A DNA stretch of 64,000 nt, taken from the NCBI RefSeq assembly GCF_014287815.1, contig NZ_JACOOQ010000006.1, forward strand, positions 1 to 64,000, written 5' to 3'. The translations under genes and the position numbers were made by a program. This document shows positions 1 to 9,122 of the stretch, piece after piece. The stretch comes from Clostridium lentum (GTDB lineage Bacteria; Bacillota; Clostridia; Clostridiales; Clostridiaceae). Within the stretch, counting starts at the first letter, position 1, and every line of letters starts with the position of its first letter. The notes under the pieces were generated by a model. The model saw only the letters and a program-made list of their open reading frames with translations. It was not told the origin of the DNA and made no database searches.

Positions 1-69
1 TGTGTTTAAAATTAAATTTATTACCACTAATTACATAATATAAACTGAATAATTTTTCTAAAAAACAAA

Positions 70-119
70 AAAGAGGTCGTCTACATAAATGATTTAAAAA
101 TCATTTATGAGACGTCCCC
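70..119 (-). terminator. Terminator of the rpmI-rplT operon
   Basis: Downstream of rplT, the minus strand forms a long stem (ATAAATGAT pairing with ATCATTTAT, extended by ACGTCT/AGACG) followed by a run of T. This is a typical intrinsic terminator. It ends the transcript that carries the two ribosomal protein genes. Confidence 0.85.
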
Positions 120-141
120 ATTTTTTATATTATTTTCTTAA

Positions 142-501
142 TTATTTGCTTAATTGAGCTTTAGCAACTTCTACTAAATCAGCAAATGCTTTTGGATCGT
201 TTATAGCTATTTCAGATAACATTTTTCTGTTCATGTCGATTCCAGCTAATTTCATTCCGTTCATGAATTTTGAATATGATAATCCATTCATTCTTGAAGC
301 AGCATTGATTCTAGCAATCCATAATCTTCTGAAATCTCTCTTCTTTAATCTTCTTCCTACATATGCATTTCTTAATGCTCTTATTACAGTTTCATTAGCA
401 GTTTTAAATAATCTGCTCTTTCCACCGTAGTAACCCTTAGCAAGTTTTAATACTTTTTTATGATTTTTACGTGAATTAACCGCTCTTTTAACTCTAGCCA
501 T
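142..501 (-). CDS. rplT: 50S ribosomal protein L20
   Basis: L20 binds 23S rRNA early in large-subunit assembly. In many bacteria it also represses its own operon. The 119-residue product has the full family length and the basic N-terminus ([20 protein letters not shown]), followed by the conserved [15 protein letters not shown] segment and the [10 protein letters not shown] segment. An AGGAGGAA Shine-Dalgarno lies just before the ATG. The gene follows rpmI by 25 bases, and both are read from the promoter near 951. Identification is secure. Confidence 0.98.
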   Translation of the reverse strand: MARVKRAVNSRKNHKKVLKLAKGYYGGKSRLFKTANETVIRALRNAYVGRRLKKRDFRRLWIARINAASRMNGLSYSKFMNGMKLAGIDMNRKMLSEIAINDPKAFADLVEVAKAQLSK

Positions 502-526
502 TCTTAGTTCCTCCTAGGTAATAATA

Positions 527-724
527 TTATAGGTATGGTAATAATTTCTTCATTGCTTTTTCTTGAGTAGTTGAAACATAAGCACCTTTTCTTAAGTTTC
601 TCTTTCTCTTAGCGCTTTTCTTAGTTAAGATATGGCTCTTAAAAGCTTTAGCTCTTTTAAGTTTACCTGTACCTGTCTTTCTAAATCTCTTTGCTGCACC
701 TTTATGTGTCTTCATTTTTGGCAT
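527..724 (-). CDS. rpmI: 50S ribosomal protein L35
   Basis: L35 is a small, very basic protein of the large ribosomal subunit. The 65-residue product starts [20 protein letters not shown], the L35 signature, and has the family length. A GAGGGGAG Shine-Dalgarno sits eight bases before the ATG. It is the first gene of the transcript, with rplT following. In most Bacillota infC lies directly upstream. Here the upstream space holds only the leader and promoter. Confidence 0.98.
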   Translation of the reverse strand: MPKMKTHKGAAKRFRKTGTGKLKRAKAFKSHILTKKSAKRKRNLRKGAYVSTTQEKAMKKLLPYL

Positions 725-769
725 GATAGTAACTCCCCTCTACTTTTGTTTTTTTGGCTTATCTATATG

Positions 770-927
770 TGCAAACCTCTTTATGAAAAAAATAGAGGCA
801 GCATGAAGCCGCCTCTACTATTTATAAACACTAGAATATCTCTTTTCTAGATATAATTCAATAGCTCTATACCTTACTAAGCTCTGCCGTAAGGTGAGAA
901 ACGGCTTGTTTCTACTTTACAAACACT
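770..927 (-). ncRNA. Ribosomal-protein leader, probably the L20-type autoregulatory leader
   Basis: About 150 bases are transcribed before rpmI. They contain paired blocks such as AGAAAC/GTTTCT and ACCTTA/TAAGGT, followed by the terminator hairpin at 785-815. L20-responsive leaders of this kind are known upstream of infC-rpmI-rplT in Bacillota. The assignment rests on position and folding potential, not on a covariance-model match. Confidence 0.55.
785..815 (-). terminator. Attenuator hairpin in the rpmI-rplT leader
   Basis: On the minus strand GAGGCGGC and GCTGCCTC form an 8-bp stem with one G-U pair and a five-base loop. A run of seven T follows. It lies inside the transcribed leader, between the promoter and rpmI, so it is placed to end transcription before the operon. 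This suggests control by attenuation. Confidence 0.75.
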
Positions 928-956
928 ATTGTATCATCTTTTTTTCACCCTGTCAA
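928..956 (-). promoter_or_regulatory. Sigma-A promoter of rpmI-rplT
   Basis: The minus strand reads TTGACA (951-956), a 17-base spacer, then TACAAT (928-933). The -35 is a perfect consensus and the -10 is one base off. It lies directly upstream of the leader and therefore drives rpmI-rplT without infC. Confidence 0.85.
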
Positions 957-1065
957 TTTTTTTTATATTTATTATATATAAATTTTTAGTTAAATAACCC
1001 TTTATAGTTTGTTTTTATAATTGTTTAACTTATATATATTTTTAATATACTATATACCTAATTAA

Positions 1066-2943
1066 CTATTTATTCTTTTTATTTAAATAGAAACCTACAC
1101 CTGCACTTACTACACCTATTGCAGATAAAATTTCTGAACTAACCACACTACCTGTTTTTGGCAGTGATTTACTTGGTTTGATTTCTGGTTTAACTTCTGG
1201 CTTGACTTCTGGTTTAACTTCTGGTTTCACCTCAACTTCTGGAGTCCCAGGAACTTCAACATTAGTTGGAATAGCAAATCCTTTTTGAGAAGTTGTTTCA
1301 TTGCCTTCTAATGTATTCTCATACATTAAATAATAAGCTGATGCAGACCAACTGAAGTTTTTAGTATGTAATCCTTCTCCAGTTAATGGATTGTAATTTT
1401 CTCTTATTGGTCCATCTCCCATTAATCCTTCAGCATTATTGAACATCTTTTTAGCAGATGTCACTGCTTGATCATAGTAACCATAGTTCTGAAGAGCTTC
1501 AACTCCATATAAGGCTTGGTCTAACCAAACTGGTCCTCTCCAATATTGATTTGCACTGAAACTTGGATTATCTTGAGAAGCTGTTCCAAATGGTACAGTT
1601 GTATTGAATTTATTTCCATCTAACATATTTTCTACAACTTTATCTGCTTCTTCTTTAGTAGCCATTTTAGCCCATAATGCTATCCAACCTTCTGGTCCTT
1701 TTCCTCTATTAACTAGTAATTTCTTCTCTGAACCATCTTCATTTATTTGTAAATCATAGAAATATCCACTTTCTTTGTCAAACATATTTTTACTTACATA
1801 TTCTCTTACGAACTCTGCTTCTTCAGTATATTTTTTAACATCTTCAGTTTTTCCTAAAACCTCAGCCATTGATTTTAAGAATCCTTTTTCAGCATAAAGG
1901 TATGCATTTAAGTCTACTGATTCTTGATTTATAGAATATCCTAAAACCCTTCCATCTTCAGATTTATTTTCAAATACATCTATACCTGTATCTTCTTCAC
2001 CATATCCTCCAACATCAAATCTTGGAGCATTATCCATTCCACTTTCCCAAGCTGCTGCTAATATAATTTCTTCTTTTGAATTATTTAATTCATGAACCAT
2101 TCCACCGTCTCCTCCTCTGGCTTCATCTTTGTTATAGAATATAGCATCAATTATTGTTCCAAAATCTTGTGGTCTTAATTTATCATCTTCTTTAATTTGG
2201 TAATCAAATAATGCTCTTATATTATTTTTAGCTAATTCTCCATCAAATTTTGCTGTAGCTACTGCTTGTTTCCCTGAATTCCAAGCTCACATTCCAATAA
2301 ACCATTTATATGACATTGAAGGAACTACACCATCATGTAATATATCTCCTGCTGCACTTCTCCAGTTAGTAGTTAATGTCTCAATAGATTTTATAGCTGC
2401 ATTTTTATAACTTTTATCATTATTCCCTTTTATATTAGCAAAAGTCTTATCTAAGTAACCTTGCCAACGAATATTATTTTCTTCAAAATATTTTTCTGAA
2501 TTCTTAAACATATCTTGAATTTTTGATTGCTCTTTATTTAACTCCTCTGTTGTAAATGATTCATTTGACTTAATAACTACTGGAGCTATAAGGTTTGTTT
2601 TATAAGAGTTTCCTTCAACTATAGTTTTAGTCTCACCTTCATAATTAACTACAAATTTAGTTTCTTCTGTTGAGAAGTAGCTCCAAGTTTCTCTAATTTT
2701 AGAGAAGTTGACTTGCACTCCATTTTCAGTAGCTTGTAAGCTTTGTCCTAATTTATATACTTGGCCACCTTATTTTTCTTTGAATTGATTAAATATATTT
2801 CCTGTCCATTCTAAGTTTAAATTTAAATCTTTATCTGTTTTATTATCAATTTTAGTTCTTATTAATGCAGTTCTGTTAGAAACAAATATTAATTCTAAAG
2901 TTAATTTAAAATCTGTTAAATCATAAGTTTGAACTAATTTTCA
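1066..2943 (-). pseudogene. Decayed GH63-type (YgjK-like) glycosidase with LPXTG anchor
   Basis: One reading frame runs from about 2940 to 1066 but is broken by TAA at 2770-2772 and TGA at 2287-2289. TGA at 2941-2943 and TAA at 2950-2952 close it upstream. The TGA at 2287 stands where the family has Trp, between KWFIGM and AWNSGKQAVATA. The (alpha/alpha)6 barrel motifs RPQDFGTIIDAIFYN, AAAWESGMDNAPRFD and RENYNPLTGEGLHT match GH63 enzymes such as E. coli YgjK. The C-terminus has five KPE-type repeats, LPKTG, a hydrophobic segment and a basic tail, so it was sortase-anchored. The signal peptide is missing. Compared with my recollection of YgjK, a block also seems absent after RGGDGG, near 2100. 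The two longest open pieces are 1066-2100 and 2287-2718. It is very unlikely to give an active enzyme. Confidence 0.85.
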
Positions 2944-3349
2944 TTTAGATTATTTACATGTCCAATTTTCGGAGATTTTTTTGTATAAAAACAACTCCCA
3001 ATAATTTCATGTTAAAATTTATTCAAATAAATTTCTCTATACTAACATATTTATTTTTTTTATATAAAATTTTAAACTATTTTTTAAATTTTAATTAAAG
3101 CCTCCTAAAAATATAAAATATCACCATAAGTAATCGTTGTCAAATAAATTCTACTTCTAAATATATATTTTGTGATAAGCTTTACACTTCAGCCTTAAGA
3201 CTATCTATTATTTGAGTAGGAACTTTATTTATTTCTTCTATAAATTTATTTATCTTAATTCTTATTTTTGGTAATATTGGAAATATTGAATACATTTTTT
3301 ATTAATGTTAGACTTATTTATATACATTTTTTTCTAGGAGGTATATTAT
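2944..3349. other. Intergenic region with remnants of the pseudogene 5' end
   Basis: About 400 very A+T-rich bases with no convincing gene. The minus strand has a good AGGAGG near 3098-3105 and a short frame near 3020 starting MKLLGVVFI, which stops soon after. These may be leftovers of the ribosome-binding site and signal peptide of the decayed glycosidase. The plus-strand 3' end carries the AGGAGGT ribosome-binding site of the next gene. Confidence 0.4.
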
Positions 3350-4030
3350 ATGGGATTTTTAAAACCTAATTTTGAAAAGGAAGGTAAAGGTGTTTCTAAA
3401 GATACACCTGAAAAGACTGGTTTCGCTTTATTTGTAGATACATTGATTAGGGAATTTTGGAATTTAATAAAACTTAATTTCTTATTTCTACTATTTTCTA
3501 TTCCAATAATCACCATTCCAGCTTCTTTTGCTGCTTTAACTAATGTTTCTATGAAAATTGCTCGCCAACAACATATATTTGTATTTTATGATTTTAAGGA
3601 ATCATTTAAAAAGAATTGGAAGCAATCTTCACTTTTAGGTATAATTTTTCTATTATTATTTTCATTAATAACTATTTCCTTAATTTTTTATTCTAATGCA
3701 TCATCTAATAATAATCTTTTATACGTACCTTTATTTATTTGTATTTTTATTAATTTGCTATTGGCCTTTTCATTTATATACAGTTTCCCTTTATTAACAA
3801 CTGTAAAATTATCCTTAAAAGATATTTTTAAAAATTCATTCCTTTTAAGTATAATTTCATTAAAAAACACTTTAATTGCTATTGCCCTAGCTATTATAAT
3901 CTTTTCAATAAGCATATTTTTATTGCCATTTACAATTTTTATAATTTTCACTTTAAGCTTTAGCTTGATTGCCTTTGCCAATTCATTCTTTAGTTGGCCT
4001 GGGATACAGCAGTATGTAATAAAAAACTAA
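3350..4030 (+). CDS. YesL-like (DUF624) membrane protein
   Basis: A 226-residue integral membrane protein of the DUF624/YesL family. After a soluble N-terminus of about 35 residues, IREFWNLIKLNFLFLLFSIP is the usual family opening. Several hydrophobic helices follow and the protein ends FANSFFSWPGIQQYVIKN. Family members commonly sit beside sugar-uptake and glycosidase genes, and their role is not established. Here the neighbour is the decayed glycosidase on the other strand, so this may be a survivor of a former carbohydrate locus. An AGGAGGT ribosome-binding site lies seven bases before the ATG. Confidence 0.8.
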   Translation: MGFLKPNFEKEGKGVSKDTPEKTGFALFVDTLIREFWNLIKLNFLFLLFSIPIITIPASFAALTNVSMKIARQQHIFVFYDFKESFKKNWKQSSLLGIIFLLLFSLITISLIFYSNASSNNNLLYVPLFICIFINLLLAFSFIYSFPLLTTVKLSLKDIFKNSFLLSIISLKNTLIAIALAIIIFSISIFLLPFTIFIIFTLSFSLIAFANSFFSWPGIQQYVIKN

Positions 4031-4031
4031 A

Positions 4032-4080
4032 ATTAAGAAAGCAAATGAGACTAACAACGCTCATTTGCTTTCTTAATTTT
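4032..4080. terminator. Bidirectional terminator
   Basis: A perfect 17-bp inverted repeat (arms TTAAGAAAGCAAATGAG and its complement) with a ten-base loop lies between two convergent genes. It has A/T-rich flanks on both sides. It can stop the YesL-like transcript from the left and the glycosyltransferase-like transcript from the right. Confidence 0.85.
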
Positions 4081-4081
4081 A

Positions 4082-4936
4082 CTAAATATTATATTTTGTA
4101 CTTATTGGCTCAATTTTCATTAACATACTTTTATATTCAGGAAATTCTTTAATAATTCTTGCTATAAGCTTTTGGCAAAATTGCCTTCTTAAAATTTCAT
4201 TAGTATTTAAAGTACTTTTATATCCCCATAAATGAGTATATCTTTTTTGCTTTCCGCTTAATAATCTCTCTATTGTTTCCATTTCATAAATCTTCAAATT
4301 CATCTTTTCTGCAACCATAGATATTATCCTCTGCTCAGCAAAAACCATATTAGTTATCCTATTGTCATCAACCTTTGCATTCTCCATAAATACTATGGCT
4401 GCCTTTGTATATTCCTTGATAAATTTTTTATCATTAAAATAAGCAAAAGCTGTATTACAAGGCTCTACTTTCCAGTTCCATGCATCATCAAAACTATACC
4501 CTTCCTTAAGATTAAAATATTCCTTATCTGGGTATACTAAAGGATCTATTCCTTCTCTATGAATAACAGCTAAACTACTTTCTTTTATTAATTCCTCTAG
4601 TGGCTTCCATACGATAAAGTCTGTATCTATCATTGCTATAGGCCCATCTTCCATGGATAAAGCATAAACTTTCCCTGCTGCCCAAAATATCTCCTTGTTT
4701 ACTAAATCATATATACCATCTAATTTACATTCTATACCTAAATCCCATATAGCTTCTATACCGATTTTTTTATAATACTCTTTTCCAGTCTTATCAGTAA
4801 CCATCTTTATACTGCCATTTTTTTCTCGCCATTTTAATGCAGATAATATGGTCATCAATATTTCATAATCCTTCATTTCATAAGTGCTACTATTTATTAA
4901 ATATGGTGCTGTCCAGTTTGAATGAAATGCCTTCAT
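4082..4936 (-). CDS. Glycosyltransferase-like protein (GT-A fold with DxD, DUF6734-like)
   Basis: A 284-residue soluble protein whose centre reads GPIAMIDTDFIVWKP. The DTD at residues 104-106, at the end of a hydrophobic strand, looks like the metal-binding DxD of GT-A glycosyltransferases. Later blocks (EPCNTAFAYF, NRITNMVFAEQRIISMVAEK) resemble the acceptor side of such enzymes. I recognise it as similar to a DUF family (DUF6734), but donor and acceptor are unknown. An AGGGG ribosome-binding site overlaps the end of the 63-residue gene just upstream, so the two are almost certainly co-transcribed. The family assignment is tentative; the transferase-like fold is moderately supported. Confidence 0.6.
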   Translation of the reverse strand: MKAFHSNWTAPYLINSSTYEMKDYEILMTILSALKWREKNGSIKMVTDKTGKEYYKKIGIEAIWDLGIECKLDGIYDLVNKEIFWAAGKVYALSMEDGPIAMIDTDFIVWKPLEELIKESSLAVIHREGIDPLVYPDKEYFNLKEGYSFDDAWNWKVEPCNTAFAYFNDKKFIKEYTKAAIVFMENAKVDDNRITNMVFAEQRIISMVAEKMNLKIYEMETIERLLSGKQKRYTHLWGYKSTLNTNEILRRQFCQKLIARIIKEFPEYKSMLMKIEPISTKYNI

Positions 4937-4952
4937 TAATTAAATTAACCCC

Positions 4953-5144
4953 TCATATCAGCTCTACCCCATAGCAACAGTAAGAAGACCCTACTTTTGA
5001 GCCCTCTTTTTTTACTGCACTTGTTGAATAGAGTTTCTTTCTTATGTTTTCTTCTCTCATTATAAATAACTCTTTTTCATCTTTTATTGTGTATATCATC
5101 TTACCATCGTCTAATCTTATTGGATACCTTAACTTACTATTCAT
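4953..5144 (-). CDS. Small Cys-containing protein upstream of the glycosyltransferase-like gene
   Basis: A 63-residue protein of unknown function. A GGAGA ribosome-binding site eight bases before the ATG supports translation. The first half (RYPIRLDDGKMIYTIKDEKE) is soluble and charged. The second half is basic, and the protein ends GSSYCCYGVELI with two adjacent cysteines flanked by tyrosines. It has no signal peptide or membrane segment. It lies 30 bases after the PRPP synthetase and 16 bases before the glycosyltransferase-like gene, so all three may form one transcript. It could be a partner or substrate of the transferase, but nothing in the sequence proves this. Confidence 0.65.
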   Translation of the reverse strand: MNSKLRYPIRLDDGKMIYTIKDEKELFIMREENIRKKLYSTSAVKKEGSKVGSSYCCYGVELI

Positions 5145-5174
5145 AAATTATATTCTCCTATAAATATGTTAATG

Positions 5175-6263
5175 CTATTTTAATAAACTTCTAATTATTC
5201 TTGTGGCATCCATATATTTTGCTATTGACTTACCATAATTTAACCTGTTTATTATTCTTGATAAAAATTCAGACATATCAACAGCATTAAACCATTTTGC
5301 TTCTCTAAGCTCTGGTGAAATATATGTTAAATTAGTTGAATATACTTTAGCAATTATTCCATCACTATAATATTCATTAAACTTTTCAAGTCCTTCCGTA
5401 AAGAAAGCAAATGTTGTTGCAACATAGACATTTTTTGCATTCCTCTTCTTTAATTCTAATGCTATATCAAGCACTGATTCACCAGAAGCTATCATATCAT
5501 CAACAATTAAAACATCTTTCCCTTCAACTTCTCTTCCCATATATTCATGTTCTACAATTGGGTTCTTTCCATTAACAACTGTTGAGTGATCTCTTCTCTT
5601 ATAAAATAATCCTACATCTACTCCTAATACGCTAGAATAATATATAGCTCTATCCATAGCCCCTGTATCAGGACTTATAACTAATAGTTTTTCCTTATCT
5701 AAAGATAAAGTATCTTCATTAGATATTAATGATTTTACTATATCGTAAGTTGGATATAAATTTTCAAATGATAATAGAGGAATTGCATTTTGCACATTAG
5801 GATCATGAACATCAAATGTTAATATTTCATCTACACCTAATCTTTCTAACTCTTGTAATGCTAAAGCACAATCTAAAGATTCTCTTCCTTTTCTTCTATG
5901 TTGCCTTGATTGATATAAAAGAGGCATTATAACAGTAATTCTTGCAGCCTTTCCTCTTATTGCTGATACTGTTCTCTTAATATCTTGAAAATGTTCATCT
6001 GGACCTTTATGATTAGTAAATCCAAACATCTTATATGTACAGCTATAGTTTCCTACATCGCATAATATATATATATCTTTTCCTCTAACTGTTTCTGGAA
6101 GTTTAACCTTACCTTCACCATTTGAAAAACGTATTTCATTTGTTGGTATTAATAAAGATTCTTCAGTATTTCTCTTTTGCTGTATAATTTTATTTACTTG
6201 CTCACCTAGTTCTCTACAACTTTCTAAAGCAATTATTCCTAGTTCATGATTTATTTCGCTCAT
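5175..6263 (-). CDS. Ribose-phosphate pyrophosphokinase, divergent form
   Basis: PRPP synthetase transfers pyrophosphate from ATP to ribose 5-phosphate, giving PRPP for nucleotide, His, Trp and NAD synthesis. At 362 residues it is longer than the usual ~315. Recognisable sites are FSNGE (46-50), SRQHRRKG (119-126, in place of SRQDRK), FDVHDPN (150-156, in place of DLHAGQ), the catalytic-loop KRR (222-224) and the PRPP-binding loop VDDMIASGES (254-263, in place of DDIIDTAGT). The changes mark a divergent paralogue found in clostridia; a canonical prs probably lies elsewhere. Activity as a true PRPP synthetase is likely but not certain. The 63-residue and transferase-like genes follow. Confidence 0.85.
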   Translation of the reverse strand: MSEINHELGIIALESCRELGEQVNKIIQQKRNTEESLLIPTNEIRFSNGEGKVKLPETVRGKDIYILCDVGNYSCTYKMFGFTNHKGPDEHFQDIKRTVSAIRGKAARITVIMPLLYQSRQHRRKGRESLDCALALQELERLGVDEILTFDVHDPNVQNAIPLLSFENLYPTYDIVKSLISNEDTLSLDKEKLLVISPDTGAMDRAIYYSSVLGVDVGLFYKRRDHSTVVNGKNPIVEHEYMGREVEGKDVLIVDDMIASGESVLDIALELKKRNAKNVYVATTFAFFTEGLEKFNEYYSDGIIAKVYSTNLTYISPELREAKWFNAVDMSEFLSRIINRLNYGKSIAKYMDATRIIRSLLK

Positions 6264-6492
6264 TTTTTACACCCCTTCTTCTATCACTTTATTGCCCTTT
6301 AGTAATTATATACTATTTTTATATATTTTAAAACATACTTTATACTAAGCATTTTATGCTTTTTTAACTTTTATTAAATAGTATTCTATTGTATTACTCA
6401 TTAAATTTCTATTAATTTATCATTTACTCTTTTAATATTCTTATTAATTATGTTAAAGTTATGTATATATTTATTATAATTAGGAGGCTAAA

Positions 6493-7665
6493 ATGAAAAT
6501 AAATTACGATAAGAAATTACTCACATATTCTATTTATGTCATATTTACTGTTATATCCATATTTATTGCTATTAATTTAATGTCTAATATAGGTTTAATA
6601 TTTAAAACATCACTCTCATTATTAACAAGTTTTTTCTCACTAATTAAACCATTATTAATTGCCTTAGTTATTTCTTATTTGTTATACCCAATAACTAAGT
6701 ATTTAGAAAAAGTATTTAAAGATAACAAATTATATAAAATAAAGAAAGAATCAAATAGAAGAATACTTTCTATAGTTTTATCCTATGTATTACTAATTGG
6801 ACTAATTTTTGCATTAATATGCGGAATATATTTTATGATAGGAGGACAATTATCTAAAAATACAACTATTGCTAATATACTCTCAGATATTAATAGTTAT
6901 ATTAACAGTGCTTCATTTTCTAGCAACACTCTTCCTCAAGCTATTAAATCACTTAATATACCTTTATTAAATACTTTAGAGCCTTACATAGTTGATATAA
7001 TAACTTCTATGCAAAATTACTTAATTACTAATATAGGAAATATGACTGCTAGTATCATGTCTATTGGTAGTAGTATTGCTTCCTTTTTAATTGCTATTGT
7101 TCTAAGTATATACCTTCTTAAAGATTCTGAATACTTCATTGGACTATGGAATAAACTTTATTATTTAGTGTTCAGGAAAACTAAAGCTGGCATATACACC
7201 AAGAAAATATTCTTAATAATTCATGATGTATTTTCAAAATTTATCCGTGGACAATTATTAGAAGCAGTATTTGTAGGTGTATTATCATCTATTGCTCTTA
7301 TTATTGTAGGTATTGACTATGCTGTTGTAATTGGTATAATCGCCGGAATATGTAATATGATTCCATATGTGGGTCCTATTGTTGGTACAATTCTAGCAGC
7401 TATTATGGGACTTCTTAGTGGTAATCCTATTAAGATAATATATGCTATTATAGCCATGCTTATAGTACAGCAAATTGATAATAATCTGCTAGCTCCTAAG
7501 ATTGTTGGTGAAAGCGTAGGTTTACATGCAGTATTTACGATGCTTGCCATAATAATTGGTGGAAATGCTTTTGGTCTTATAGGAATGCTTATAGCTGTTC
7601 CTTTAGCTGCTTCTTTTAGAGTTTTATTTAACATCTGGTATGAAAAAAAGGTTAATCAGATTTAA
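6493..7665 (+). CDS. AI-2E family transporter (PerM/YueF-like)
   Basis: A 390-residue membrane protein with about seven or eight hydrophobic helices. It has a long soluble stretch near residues 80-170 and the family's C-terminal motifs GICNMIPYVGPIVGTI and LAPKIVGESVGLHAVF. Members of this superfamily export small molecules or ions. Some are AI-2 exporters and others act as Na+/H+ antiporters, so the substrate is not predictable. An AGGAGG site precedes the ATG. The gene stands alone and ends in a strong hairpin. Confidence 0.88.
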   Translation: MKINYDKKLLTYSIYVIFTVISIFIAINLMSNIGLIFKTSLSLLTSFFSLIKPLLIALVISYLLYPITKYLEKVFKDNKLYKIKKESNRRILSIVLSYVLLIGLIFALICGIYFMIGGQLSKNTTIANILSDINSYINSASFSSNTLPQAIKSLNIPLLNTLEPYIVDIITSMQNYLITNIGNMTASIMSIGSSIASFLIAIVLSIYLLKDSEYFIGLWNKLYYLVFRKTKAGIYTKKIFLIIHDVFSKFIRGQLLEAVFVGVLSSIALIIVGIDYAVVIGIIAGICNMIPYVGPIVGTILAAIMGLLSGNPIKIIYAIIAMLIVQQIDNNLLAPKIVGESVGLHAVFTMLAIIIGGNAFGLIGMLIAVPLAASFRVLFNIWYEKKVNQI

Positions 7666-7708
7666 AAAATGAGCATCTGTTATATTTTTATACAGATGCT
7701 CATTTTTT
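7664..7708 (+). terminator. Terminator of the AI-2E family gene
   Basis: AAAAAATGAGCATCTGT and its complement form a 17-bp stem with an 11-base loop, ending in six T. The A-run on the other side means it could also work on the minus strand. Confidence 0.88.
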
Positions 7709-7753
7709 AACCTGAATTTATAATATGTTCCTTCCATTGCTATCCTAAATGTT

Positions 7754-7793
7754 AAAAAGCATCAAGATAAACTAAATTATCTTGATGCTTTAA
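7754..7793 (-). terminator. Terminator of ackA
   Basis: Just after the ackA stop codon the minus strand has AAAGCATCAAGATAA pairing with TTATCTTGATGCTTT, ending in a T-run. This closes ackA as a single-gene transcript. Confidence 0.87.
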
Positions 7794-7794
7794 A

Positions 7795-8988
7795 TTATTG
7801 TGCTAATCTTGCAGTATCTCTCGCTATCATTAACTCTTCATTAGTTGGTATAACATATACCTTAACTCTTGAATCGTCAGTTGATATTTCACCAATTTCT
7901 CCTGCTATTTCATTTTTCTTAGCATCTAAATTGAATCCTAAGAACTCTAATCCTTTTAAGCTTTCACTTCTAACTAAAGCTGCATTTTCACCAATTCCTG
8001 CTGTAAACACTATAACATCAATCCCTCCCATTGCACCTGCATATGCTGCAATTTGAGTTTTAATCTTATAATGGAATATATCTAAAGCAAGTTGTGCTCT
8101 TTCATTTCCTTCTTGTGCTGCTGCTCTTACATCTCTAAAATCTGATGAAACTCCTGAAACCCCTAAAACTCCTGATTTCTTATTTAACATTTCATCAACT
8201 TGTTCTATTGTATATCCTTTTTCTTCAATTAAGAAAGATATAACAGATGGATCTATACTTCCTGCTCTTGTTCCCATCATTATTCCTGCTAATGGTGTGA
8301 ATCCCATAGAAGTATCTATTGATTTTCCACCTTTAACTGCTGCTAAAGAACAACCATTTCCTAAATGACATGTAACTATCTTTAAATCTTTAATATCTTT
8401 TCCCATGACTTCAGCAACTTTATTTGAAACATATTTATGTGATGTTCCATGGAATCCATATTTTCTTACACCATATTTTTCATATAACTCATATGGTAAT
8501 GGACAAATATAAGCATTCTTTGGCATTGTTTGATGGAATGCTGTATCAAACACTGCTACCATTGGAATATTTGGCATTAATTCTCTACAAGATTCAATTC
8601 CGATTATATTTGGTGGATTGTGTAAAGGTGCTAAAGCAATACAGTCTCTTATTGAATTTAAAACTTCATCAGTAATTAATACTGACTCTGAATATTTTTC
8701 ACCACCATGTACTACTCTGTGTCCAACTGCTGAAATTTGATCCATTGATTTAATAACACCATATTCTTCATTTACTAATGCTTCTAATACTAATTTTATT
8801 GCATCTTTATGATCTTTTATTTCTGTATTAATAACATGCTTACCTTTTCCTGGTGTCTTTTGTGTTAAAGCAGAGCCTTCAATCCCTATTCTTTCTACTA
8901 AACCTTGAACCATCGATTCTTCATTACTCATATCTATTAATTGATATTTTAATGAAGAGCTTCCACAATTAATAACTAATGTCTTCAA
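7795..8988 (-). CDS. ackA: Acetate kinase
   Basis: Acetate kinase converts acetyl phosphate and ADP to acetate and ATP, the energy-yielding last step of clostridial acetate production. The 397-residue protein has the family length and motifs: NCGSSSLKY near the N-terminus, [37 protein letters not shown] and [10 protein letters not shown]. The start is a TTG at 8986-8988 with AAGGAG eight bases upstream; no ATG fits. The usual partner pta is not adjacent: upstream lies a TPR protein gene and downstream a terminator, so ackA is probably transcribed alone. Confidence 0.97.
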   Translation of the reverse strand: MKTLVINCGSSSLKYQLIDMSNEESMVQGLVERIGIEGSALTQKTPGKGKHVINTEIKDHKDAIKLVLEALVNEEYGVIKSMDQISAVGHRVVHGGEKYSESVLITDEVLNSIRDCIALAPLHNPPNIIGIESCRELMPNIPMVAVFDTAFHQTMPKNAYICPLPYELYEKYGVRKYGFHGTSHKYVSNKVAEVMGKDIKDLKIVTCHLGNGCSLAAVKGGKSIDTSMGFTPLAGIMMGTRAGSIDPSVISFLIEEKGYTIEQVDEMLNKKSGVLGVSGVSSDFRDVRAAAQEGNERAQLALDIFHYKIKTQIAAYAGAMGGIDVIVFTAGIGENAALVRSESLKGLEFLGFNLDAKKNEIAGEIGEISTDDSRVKVYVIPTNEELMIARDTARLAQ

Positions 8989-9122
8989 CTCTCTTACTCC
9001 TTTTTTATTTCATGATTATATTGTACCTAACTATTATTATACTATAAATTTCAGGAAATTAAAAATAATTCATTATTCTAATCTTTCAGAATTGTCAATC
9101 AATTTTACTATTATATGCAGTA

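Noticed and set aside
3182..3295. A 37-residue frame on the minus strand (MYSIFPILPKIRIKINKFIE, ending in DSLKAEV).
   Set aside because: It looks protein-like, but it has no ribosome-binding site and no full domain. It may be a gene remnant or chance in A+T-rich DNA.
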